From assembly GCA_947472635.1 (NCBI GenBank), contig CANJDY010000225.1, positions 1 to 5,160 of the forward strand: a DNA stretch of 5,160 bases. The letters are read 5' to 3'. This stretch comes from Chitinophagaceae bacterium (GTDB lineage Bacteria > Bacteroidota > Bacteroidia > Chitinophagales > Chitinophagaceae). Positions 1 through 5,160 of this stretch are shown here, piece by piece. How positions within the stretch are numbered: the first letter of the stretch is position 1; every line of letters starts with the position of its first letter. A program made the translations under genes and the position numbers. The notes beneath the pieces are model-generated. The model made no database searches. It was given only the letters and a program-made list of their open reading frames with translations, and was not told the origin of the DNA.

Positions 1-1281
1 GATACCGCCTATAATGGAAATATCTTTATGTGGGATTCTAATTTCATCACCATGTTTGCCCGATACGGTTCTAGGGCTTACCCTTTTCAGATAACCCTTG
101 ATAATTTTTATGCCAAACAACATCCCGACGGGTTTATTTGCAGAGAAATTTGGGGTGATACGGGCGAAGATTGTTTCCATCGATATGATCCAACGAGTAC
201 AGGCCCCAATATCATTCCCTGGAGCGAAATGGAATACTTTCAGCATTTTGGAGATCTAGAAAGGGTGCACAAAGTGTTTCCGGTGTTATGTGCTTATTAC
301 CAATGGTTAAAGCTCAACAGAACCTGGCAGGACGGTTCTTATTGGTCAAGTGGCTGGGGAACAGGAATGGACAATCAACCCAGGGTTCAGAAAAACTACA
401 ACCCAATTTATTCCAATGGGCATATGACCTGGCTGGATACCTGTCTTCAACAGTTGTATATCGGAAAAATATTGGTCGATTTTGGCTTTTATACTGAAAG
501 GTGGCAAGAAATAGAAGACATTGAAGAAGAAACAAAGTTTCTTAAAAAATACATCAAAGAGCAACTGTGGGATTCCAAAGCAGGCTTTTTATATGACCGG
601 TATGCAGACGGTAGTCACGGTACACTAAAAAGTATTGGAGCTTTTTGGGCGCTATGGACAGATGTGCTCGATAAAAATGAACTAGAGGCATTTGTGGCTA
701 ACTTAAAAGACCCGGCAACATTTCTAAGAAACCATCCGATTCCATCTATTCCTGCAAACCATGAAAAATACCAGGCAGATGGGCGCTATTGGCAAGGAGG
801 CGTTTGGGCACCTGCCAACTATATGGTTATTGCAGGGTTAAAAAATAAAGGGTTTCATTCAATGGCTTTTGACCTCGCAATGAAACATCACCACCAGGTT
901 GGTGAAGTCTTTAAAAAAACAGGTACTTTTTGGGAATACTATTCGCCAGAAACGACCGACCCTGGATTTTTGGCAAGGCCGGATTTTGTTGGATGGACAG
1001 GATTGGTTCCAGTATCTATATTGTTTGAGGTAATATTTGGACTAAAAGCAAACGGATTAAAAAACACCCTTCAGTGGGATGTACAACTTACCGATGAGCA
1101 TGGAGTTGACCGATATCCGATTGGAAAGGATGGGCTATTATCTTTAAAATGCGCTGCAAGGTCTTCTGTAAAACAACGACCGGCAATTGAAATTACTTCC
1201 AATTGTAACATCTCCTTGGAATTAACCTGGAAAGGGGGAAAAGAAACAATAGAAGTAAAGCCAGGTCAAAATAAATATTAA
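1..1281 (+). CDS. Glycoside hydrolase, (alpha/alpha)6 barrel, GH63/GH37/MGH1-like; 5' end missing
   Basis: The reading frame is open from base 1, so the N-terminus lies outside the window; 426 residues are visible. The ATG at 28 is an internal Met within the conserved motif MWDSNF, not the start. Family hallmarks, numbered in the visible fragment, are: MWDSNF near 10-15; GWGTGMDNQPR near 118-128, whose Asp (codon 370-372) sits where this clan has its general acid; a trehalase-like GRYWQGGVWAP segment near 261-271; and FWEYYSPE near 310-317, whose Glu (codon 934-936) fits the general base. The last 70 or so residues look like a small beta-sandwich. By family it should hydrolyse an alpha-glycosidic bond with inversion, in a di- or oligosaccharide, or in a mannosylglycerate-type solute; the exact substrate cannot be read. 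A signal peptide cannot be judged because the start is absent. It lies 45 bp upstream of the EEP gene on the same strand, so co-transcription is likely. The clan is well supported; the family number is less certain. Confidence 0.86.
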   Translation, partial: DTAYNGNIFMWDSNFITMFARYGSRAYPFQITLDNFYAKQHPDGFICREIWGDTGEDCFHRYDPTSTGPNIIPWSEMEYFQHFGDLERVHKVFPVLCAYYQWLKLNRTWQDGSYWSSGWGTGMDNQPRVQKNYNPIYSNGHMTWLDTCLQQLYIGKILVDFGFYTERWQEIEDIEEETKFLKKYIKEQLWDSKAGFLYDRYADGSHGTLKSIGAFWALWTDVLDKNELEAFVANLKDPATFLRNHPIPSIPANHEKYQADGRYWQGGVWAPANYMVIAGLKNKGFHSMAFDLAMKHHHQVGEVFKKTGTFWEYYSPETTDPGFLARPDFVGWTGLVPVSILFEVIFGLKANGLKNTLQWDVQLTDEHGVDRYPIGKDGLLSLKCAARSSVKQRPAIEITSNCNISLELTWKGGKETIEVKPGQNKY

Positions 1282-1326
1282 TGTGTTTCGTGTAGATTAA
1301 TAAACAAACACAAAAAGCAATGAATA

Positions 1327-2184
1327 ATGAACACAAAAATTATATTGATAGCGGCCATTATGTTATTTGGAAAAATCGGCAGCGCACAAAATAAAATTAC
1401 ATTGAATGCAATGACTTTCAATATCAGATATGACAATGCCGATGATTTGCAAAATAACTGGCAGTATAGAAAAGATTTTGCTAGTCAAATGATTCGCTTT
1501 TACGATGTGGATATTATGGGAACCCAGGAGGTGTTGAAAAATCAGCTAGACGACCTTTTGCAGCGTCTACCGGATTACAAATCTTTAGGTGTAGGAAGAG
1601 AAGATGGAAAAGAAAAGGGGGAATATAGTGCGATATTTTATAAAGCCAAAAAATATGAAGTCGAAAAAAATGGTCAGTTTTGGTTGAGCCAACAGCCTGA
1701 AGAAGCGGGGTCGAAGGGGTGGGATGCGGCTTGTGAAAGAATCGTAACCTGGGGTATTTTTAAAGAAAAAAAAACAGGACTTCGCTTTGTATTTTTTAAC
1801 ACTCATTTTGATCATGTAGGGGTACTAGCTAGAAAAGAAAGCGCCCTCCTGCTGAAAAAAAGAATCATAGAAATTGCCGGCACACTTCCCGTAATACTAA
1901 CGGGCGATTTAAACGTTCCTCCACTTTCAGAAGCGGTTCAGACATTATTGGCAGACGGGCTTTTAGAAGACTCCCGAAAAATAGCCAAGGTTGTTTATGG
2001 CCCATCATGGAGTTTTCATGGTTTTGGCCGAACGCCCCTGTCGGAGCGAAAACTGATTGATTATATTTTTGTAACGAAAGGAATAAAGGTTAGCCGAAAC
2101 GCATCTGTTTCAGAATCACTTGATGCAACATTTTTATCAGACCACAATCCTGTGTTTGCAGAAATTGAATTGGTTAGCAAATAA
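1327..2184 (+). CDS. Secreted endonuclease/exonuclease/phosphatase (EEP) family hydrolase
   Basis: This is a complete 285-residue protein of the DNase I/exonuclease III/sphingomyelinase fold. The EEP catalytic series is intact: MTFNIRYDN at 29-37 (metal or phosphate-contacting Asn32), GTQE at 65-68 (metal-binding Glu68), NTHFDH at 158-163 (His160), TGDLN at 192-196 (Asp194, Asn196), IDYIF at 244-248 (Asp245) and SDHNP at 271-275 (Asp272-His273). It should therefore be an active Mg-dependent phosphodiesterase or phosphomonoesterase. Residues 1-20 form a Sec signal peptide ending GSA|Q, so it acts in the periplasm or outside the cell. The chosen ATG gives that signal peptide directly; no Shine-Dalgarno is visible, as usual in Bacteroidota. 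The overlapping ATG at 1320 is in another frame. A run of nine A (1766-1774) lies in the coding sequence and keeps the frame. The substrate (nucleic acid, phospholipid, sugar phosphate or inositol phosphate) cannot be told from sequence; pairing with a glycoside hydrolase favours a scavenging role, which is inference. Confidence 0.93.
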   Translation: MNTKIILIAAIMLFGKIGSAQNKITLNAMTFNIRYDNADDLQNNWQYRKDFASQMIRFYDVDIMGTQEVLKNQLDDLLQRLPDYKSLGVGREDGKEKGEYSAIFYKAKKYEVEKNGQFWLSQQPEEAGSKGWDAACERIVTWGIFKEKKTGLRFVFFNTHFDHVGVLARKESALLLKKRIIEIAGTLPVILTGDLNVPPLSEAVQTLLADGLLEDSRKIAKVVYGPSWSFHGFGRTPLSERKLIDYIFVTKGIKVSRNASVSESLDATFLSDHNPVFAEIELVSK

Positions 2185-2238
2185 AATAGTTCGAAAAGGT
2201 GGGTGAGCTTATTGGTGGACAGGACAGGGCATAAAATA

Positions 2239-2261
2239 AAAAAATCCCGTAATTATTTTTT
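2239..2261. terminator. Weak candidate bidirectional terminator in the convergent gap
   Basis: The 68-bp gap between the two convergent genes contains AAAAAAT (2239-2245) and ATTTTTT (2255-2261), which can pair as a 7-bp A/T-only stem around a 9-nt loop. T runs would follow in both directions of transcription. It overlaps the stop codon of the cytochrome gene. There is no GC-rich stem, so this is a poor intrinsic terminator by standard criteria; its position is the main support. Confidence 0.25.
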
Positions 2262-3011
2262 CTCGACTGGCTCTGGGTGTAATAGAATCGTTTGAATACC
2301 GCGTTGCACAATTTGCTGCCTATTTTTTAAGCCATGGTCGGTGTAGCTTGCCGTTAATACATACACTCCCTTGCTTGATTCCTTAACCGGTTTTTCTTGT
2401 GTGCGAAAAGCGCCTTCAAGTCCAGTGAAATAAGCAACATTTTTATCATTACAGTTGGTAATAATCCAACGAACCATTTTTTTCACATTTTCCTTTTGAA
2501 TGTCGGGGTGGGGAGGCATTGCCGAATTTCCCCAAGTTCCCGTAGTGCCTGCAATTACTTTGTTTGAAAGCGCATCAATGGAAGCTGAATTTATGGGGTA
2601 TTTGCGAGCAACTTGCTCAAAAGAGGGTCCAATCAATTTGTTTTTAATGGCATGGCAGGTGAAACAATTGGATTTCATCAAAAGGGAAATTGCTAAATTT
2701 TCCATTGGGGCGGCGGCAATATCGGCCAAATATTTTTTTGTATTTAGAGAGTCGGCAAGAAAAGAAACTTTAAGTAATACCTCATTGGCGGAGATTTCAT
2801 TGTATTCCGACATGCCATCTTCTTTGTCAGTTACCTCGATGGAATAGGCAACTATTGAATTCCATCGAAATGTGTTTTTACCATCGGGGATGGACACACG
2901 AACCTGCGGTTTGCTGTTGTCTTGCTGTAATTGTACATTCCTAAAACCGCATACCAAACAAATACAGGCTAGGGATGAAAGTAGCAAAGCGCATCCAAAA
3001 GGATATTTCAT
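2253..3011 (-). CDS. Exported mono-heme class I cytochrome c with flanking beta-rich segments
   Basis: With the start at 3011 the protein has 252 residues. Residues 1-23 form an export signal (MK, then a hydrophobic core). SLAC at 13-16 is an imperfect lipobox, so a lipoprotein anchor is possible but unproven. Residues 36-88 look like a beta domain (FRWNS, then EVTDKEDG). The heme site is CFTCH at 116-120 (bases 2652-2666), followed by an IGPSF turn at 127-131 and GNSAMPPHP at 161-169, whose Met165 is the expected sixth heme-iron ligand. A second beta segment includes YVLTASYTDHG at 217-227. From memory, this beta-cytochrome-beta order resembles the C-terminal tail of large Bacteroidota proteins that fuse sugar dehydrogenase or ThuA-like domains to a cytochrome; here it stands alone. 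The frame stays open to an upstream ATG at 3113, but that would overlap the preceding gene by 92 bp and bury the signal peptide; ATGs at 3041 and 3032 are less likely alternatives. It starts 10 bp after the flavoenzyme stop, implying one transcript, probable translational coupling and an electron-acceptor role for that enzyme (inferred). Confidence 0.9.
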   Translation of the reverse strand: MKYPFGCALLLSSLACICLVCGFRNVQLQQDNSKPQVRVSIPDGKNTFRWNSIVAYSIEVTDKEDGMSEYNEISANEVLLKVSFLADSLNTKKYLADIAAAPMENLAISLLMKSNCFTCHAIKNKLIGPSFEQVARKYPINSASIDALSNKVIAGTTGTWGNSAMPPHPDIQKENVKKMVRWIITNCNDKNVAYFTGLEGAFRTQEKPVKESSKGVYVLTASYTDHGLKNRQQIVQRGIQTILLHPEPVEKK

Positions 3012-3021
3012 ACAGCTTTTA

Positions 3022-4485
3022 TTATGCAGCATCAATTTCATTTGCAACTCGGTTTGCCGATCTGGTGGCCGCTTCTGTTCCCCAATGTAAATTATCTGCA
3101 TAAGCTCCCGCAAAATGGATCCGGCCTTGTGGTTTCATAAGCAAGGGCCAAAATTTATGTAGCTCGCCGATGGGAAAAGGAAGTCTTTCACAAGTGGAAG
3201 AATAAGCTTCTTTTGTCCAGTCTTTGCTAATCGCTTGTTCAATAGTGTCTTTGCCGGGATAAACTTCGCGGAAAGCTGCCAATGCCCTTTGGGGCGAAAT
3301 TCCTCCAGGGCCTGTGCCCAAAACAATCACCCTTGTACTATCTACCTCTTCGGCAGATAGCCAAGTGGACCAAAGGTCTGGATGACCCAAATTCATATTA
3401 ATTGTAAACCCGTCATCTTCCCAAAACTTTGAGCTGGCTTGAAATACAAATCGCTGGTAAGAATCATAGGTGAGGTTATCAAAAATATATTGCTTTTCAG
3501 CGGGCATGGCAGGCTCAATGGGAATGTTACGAAAGGCGGGCAAAGGAATACAGTTTACCAGATAATCTGCCGATAGCGTTTTTGACTGATTCTGATGTTT
3601 ATAGTTGACGGTTACTCCCTTTTGATCATGCTGGATGCTGATTACTTTGGCATCTAATTTTACGCGCGCGCCCAATCTTTTTGCAAATGCATTGGGAAGC
3701 ATTTGGTTGCCCCCTTTTAGCCGGAAAAGACCAGTTGGACTAAGCGGAACTCCTCTCAATTTTAATATGGCTGAACCCCATAAGGAAAAGAGGGCAGAAG
3801 CGTCTTCCCCCCCCATTAAACCAATGGCTGCCTTGGATGCACCGTTTCTTTTAAACAGTTCAGCCATCGTTATTTTATCCAACTCGTCCAGTCCAATATT
3901 GAAAGGCTGATATTCATCTGTAAACTTGTCGAGGTAGGGGGCTTTATACAGTAATTCCAAATCCGACCAGGGATTAATTGTTAAAAAATGGACCTCTTTT
4001 TCATTTAATCCAAAGCCTTTCAAAACCGAAGGGTCTGTTAACATTTCTTCCGTATAAAATTTTCCTCCGATTCTCCTTGCTAAATTCTTGCGTCTTGGGT
4101 AAGGCAATGCATCAAGTCCAAATTCTTTGATATAGCCCCAATATTTATCATAACCAGGCTTTGTAATATGTTCCTGACCATAATCGCCATATAGCCCATC
4201 CGATAGGCCATCGTGGGCTGTATAAACGTGGCCGCCATGTCGACCAGAGGCTTCCAAAACAATCACCTCATGTCCTTTTTTCATTAATTCATAGGCGCAA
4301 CACAGGCCCCCCATACCAGCACCTGCTACAATGATCTTTTTTATCTTTCCTTCTGCTAGCACCCTATTTGCTTCAGGATGTTTTAGTTCATTGCTTACAA
4401 TCTTCTCCGATTTGGGAATAATAGATGTGCCCAAACCTGCTATGAAACTGTTTTTAATAAAGTCTCGTCTTTTAAATTTGCTCAT
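3022..4485 (-). CDS. Tat-exported FAD-dependent amine oxidase-type flavoenzyme
   Basis: From the start at 4485 the protein has 487 residues. It opens with MSKFKRRDFIK and a short hydrophobic stretch, a twin-arginine (Tat) signal, so it is probably exported folded with its FAD. The frame extends to an ATG at 4590, but that would bury the Tat motif behind 35 residues, so 4485 is preferred. The Rossmann dinucleotide fold is clear: GAGMGG at 55-60, ribose-binding Glu78 in VLEAS, and GRHGGH at 81-86 (the family's GRxGGR with the last Arg replaced by His). A C-terminal flavin-contacting segment follows: IHFAGAY at 456-462, then WGTEAATRSANRVANEI. No monoamine-oxidase-type SGGC motif is present, so FAD is probably non-covalent. 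By family it oxidises an amine or amino acid to an imine, or a related C-N or C=C substrate; a desaturase-like role cannot be excluded. An 8-G run on the coding strand (3807-3814, codons 224-227) is a possible slippage site. The cytochrome gene follows after 10 bp, and a permease gene diverges upstream. Confidence 0.9.
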   Translation of the reverse strand: MSKFKRRDFIKNSFIAGLGTSIIPKSEKIVSNELKHPEANRVLAEGKIKKIIVAGAGMGGLCCAYELMKKGHEVIVLEASGRHGGHVYTAHDGLSDGLYGDYGQEHITKPGYDKYWGYIKEFGLDALPYPRRKNLARRIGGKFYTEEMLTDPSVLKGFGLNEKEVHFLTINPWSDLELLYKAPYLDKFTDEYQPFNIGLDELDKITMAELFKRNGASKAAIGLMGGEDASALFSLWGSAILKLRGVPLSPTGLFRLKGGNQMLPNAFAKRLGARVKLDAKVISIQHDQKGVTVNYKHQNQSKTLSADYLVNCIPLPAFRNIPIEPAMPAEKQYIFDNLTYDSYQRFVFQASSKFWEDDGFTINMNLGHPDLWSTWLSAEEVDSTRVIVLGTGPGGISPQRALAAFREVYPGKDTIEQAISKDWTKEAYSSTCERLPFPIGELHKFWPLLMKPQGRIHFAGAYADNLHWGTEAATRSANRVANEIDAA

Positions 4486-4509
4486 ATAATAGGATAAAAG
4501 GTTAGACAA

Positions 4510-4517
4510 TAAAGATA
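4510..4517 (-). promoter_or_regulatory. Possible -7 box for the flavoenzyme-cytochrome operon
   Basis: Read on the minus strand this is TATCTTTA, one mismatch from the Bacteroidota -7 consensus TAnnTTTG. It lies 24 bp upstream of the ATG at 4485, a sensible leader length. No TTTG -33 element is found at the right spacing, and the region is AT-rich enough for such a match to occur by chance. Confidence 0.22.
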
Positions 4518-4544
4518 ATAAAATTAAATAGTAAAAATACGGGG

Positions 4545-4560
4545 GCAACCGCTTGCGCAA
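4545..4560. repeat. Overlapping GC-containing palindromes, possible operator
   Basis: Two dyads overlap here: GCAA-CCGC-TTGC (4545-4556) and the perfect 8-bp palindrome TTGCGCAA (4553-4560). They stand out as a GC-containing block in an AT-rich divergent intergenic region, 60 to 75 bp upstream of the flavoenzyme start. Such sites often bind dimeric regulators, but no regulator gene is in the window to support this. Confidence 0.25.
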
Positions 4561-4567
4561 AATGCTA

Positions 4568-4605
4568 GATATTAATTGGTTTAATTTCAAACAAATTTTA
4601 ATATC
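4568..4605. repeat. Nested inverted repeat in the divergent intergenic region
   Basis: GATATTAA (4568-4575) and TTAATATC (4598-4605) are perfect inverted arms of 8 bp. Inside them a further 2-bp pairing and GTTT (4579-4582)/AAAC (4589-4592) extend an imperfect hairpin around a 6-nt loop, interrupted by one G-A mismatch and a 2-nt bulge. The dyad lies roughly midway between the divergent starts at 4485 and 4713, as expected for a shared operator. The arms are A/T-rich, so chance occurrence is a real alternative. Confidence 0.35.
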
Positions 4606-4675
4606 AGGGTAATGGGTGTTATTCTATAAACTTGGCAGCTGTTTAAAAAGCAACCCGATAATTAACTTTATGTCC

Positions 4676-4683
4676 TACTTTTG
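4676..4683 (+). promoter_or_regulatory. Candidate -7 promoter box for the permease gene
   Basis: TACTTTTG matches the Bacteroidota (sigma-ABfr type) -7 consensus TAnnTTTG exactly and ends 29 bp before the permease ATG at 4713. No TTTG-like -33 box is present at the usual spacing of about 19-21 bp. A weaker match, TAACTTTA, lies at 4663-4670. Confidence 0.5.
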
Positions 4684-4712
4684 ATAGGCACGAAAAATGA
4701 AAGTCTTACGAG

Positions 4713-5160
4713 ATGGAAAATGGCACACTTAAGCGAACATTAACACCTACCCTTTTATGGGGGTTGGGGGTAGGCTATGTAATTTCAGGGATGTACTTTG
4801 GCTGGAACCTTGGGTTAGAAAAAGGGGGCACTTTAGGAATGGCAATGGCAACCGTATTGGTTATTATTTTATATACCTGCTTTAGTTTTTCATATGCCGA
4901 ATTAGCTTGCGCCATCCCCAAAGCGGGTGGTGTATATGATTATGCAGAAAAGGCATTTAAAAAAGACATTGGCTTCGTGGCAGGTCTAGCACAGATTATT
5001 GAATTTGTCTTTGCACCACCAGCCATCGCCATCGCTATAGGGTCTTATTTTAATCTAGCTTTTCCACAAGTGCCAATATTGCCAGCTGCCGTTTCTGTTT
5101 ATCTGATTTTTATGACATTGAATATTTACGGCGTAAAAGCTGCTGCAAGTTTTGAATTGA
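4713..5160 (+). CDS. eat: APC-superfamily permease, ethanolamine permease-like; 3' end missing
   Basis: The frame is open to the right edge, showing the first 149 residues of a protein that in this family is usually about 430-480 long. The ATG at 4713 is the first start after an in-frame stop at 4698-4700. Visible motifs follow the ethanolamine permease (Eat) subgroup of APC transporters: GYVISGMYFGWNLGL at 21-35 (broken TM1, substrate-binding region), FSYAELACAIPKAGGVYDYA at 59-78 (the conserved TM2-TM3 region) and GLAQIIEFVFAPPAIA at 91-106 (TM3). Membrane spans are approximately at 14-33, 41-61, 88-112 and 121-140. By family it sits in the inner membrane and imports ethanolamine or a related small amine or amino acid by cation coupling. 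Assignment rests on motif recall, so another amine or amino acid is possible. It is transcribed away from the flavin amine oxidase operon. The downstream genes, which would show whether ethanolamine ammonia-lyase (eutBC) is present, are outside the window. Confidence 0.85.
   Translation, partial: MENGTLKRTLTPTLLWGLGVGYVISGMYFGWNLGLEKGGTLGMAMATVLVIILYTCFSFSYAELACAIPKAGGVYDYAEKAFKKDIGFVAGLAQIIEFVFAPPAIAIAIGSYFNLAFPQVPILPAAVSVYLIFMTLNIYGVKAAASFEL

Noticed and set aside
314..564. Minus-strand frames of about 72 codons within the glycoside hydrolase gene.
   Set aside because: They lie opposite conserved catalytic motifs of the hydrolase and are low-complexity, Phe-rich translations typical of antisense frames.
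2221..2250. GGGC at 2227-2230 pairing with CCC at 2246-2248 as a terminator stem.
   Set aside because: Only three G-C pairs across a long A-rich loop; too weak to call.
2500..2847. Plus-strand open frame of 115 codons opposite the cytochrome gene.
   Set aside because: It is antisense to a gene with a clear CxxCH heme site and has no recognisable domain of its own.
3012..3113. Extension of the cytochrome gene to the ATG at 3113.
   Set aside because: It overlaps the flavoenzyme gene by 92 bp and adds a charged, non-signal-like leader; the start at 3011 gives MK followed by a hydrophobic signal core.
3635..3910. Plus-strand open frame of 91 codons opposite the flavoenzyme gene.
   Set aside because: Antisense shadow of a well-supported coding region with no independent support.
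4486..4590. N-terminal extension of the flavoenzyme to the ATG at 4590, giving 35 more residues including a hydrophobic stretch.
   Set aside because: It would place the Tat motif RRDFIK internally and run through the intergenic dyad region; the start at 4485 gives a normal Tat signal at the N-terminus.
4697..4732. An 11-codon frame (MKVLRDGKWHT) overlapping the permease start in another frame, a possible leader peptide.
   Set aside because: Very short, no ribosome-binding signal, no attenuator-like hairpin beside it, and easily produced by chance.

Overview
The window looks like a piece of a Bacteroidota (Bacteroidetes) chromosome. The DNA is AT-rich and no gene start has a clear Shine-Dalgarno sequence. 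One intergenic region carries a perfect copy of the phylum's -7 promoter box (TAnnTTTG). All five proteins belong to families common in that phylum. I cannot place it below phylum level. There are no RNA genes, insertion sequences, CRISPR arrays or tRNAs that I can see.

Layout, left to right. (1) 1-1281 (+): the C-terminal part, cut by the window edge, of an (alpha/alpha)6-barrel glycoside hydrolase of the GH63/GH37/mannosylglycerate-hydrolase-like group. (2) 1327-2184 (+): a complete secreted endonuclease/exonuclease/phosphatase (EEP) family hydrolase, 45 bp downstream and probably in the same transcript. (3) 2185-2252: a short convergent gap with a weak A/T-only hairpin. (4) 2253-3011 (-): a small exported mono-heme c-type cytochrome flanked by beta-rich segments. 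(5) 3022-4485 (-): a Tat-exported FAD-dependent amine oxidase-type flavoenzyme; the cytochrome starts only 10 bp after its stop. (6) 4486-4712: a 227-bp divergent intergenic region with inverted repeats and a good promoter candidate for the right-hand gene. (7) 4713-5160 (+): the first 149 codons of an APC-superfamily permease that closely resembles ethanolamine permeases (eat), cut by the right edge.

The window therefore holds two units. The left unit (glycoside hydrolase plus EEP hydrolase) resembles a fragment of a carbohydrate-scavenging operon. The right unit is the more interesting one: an exported flavin amine oxidase tightly coupled to an exported cytochrome c, divergent from an amine or amino-alcohol permease. 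My inference is a periplasmic amine-oxidation module in which the cytochrome takes electrons from the flavoenzyme, possibly co-regulated with uptake of a related amine. The sequence shows the gene arrangement, export signals and cofactor motifs. It does not show the substrate or the electron-transfer partnership.
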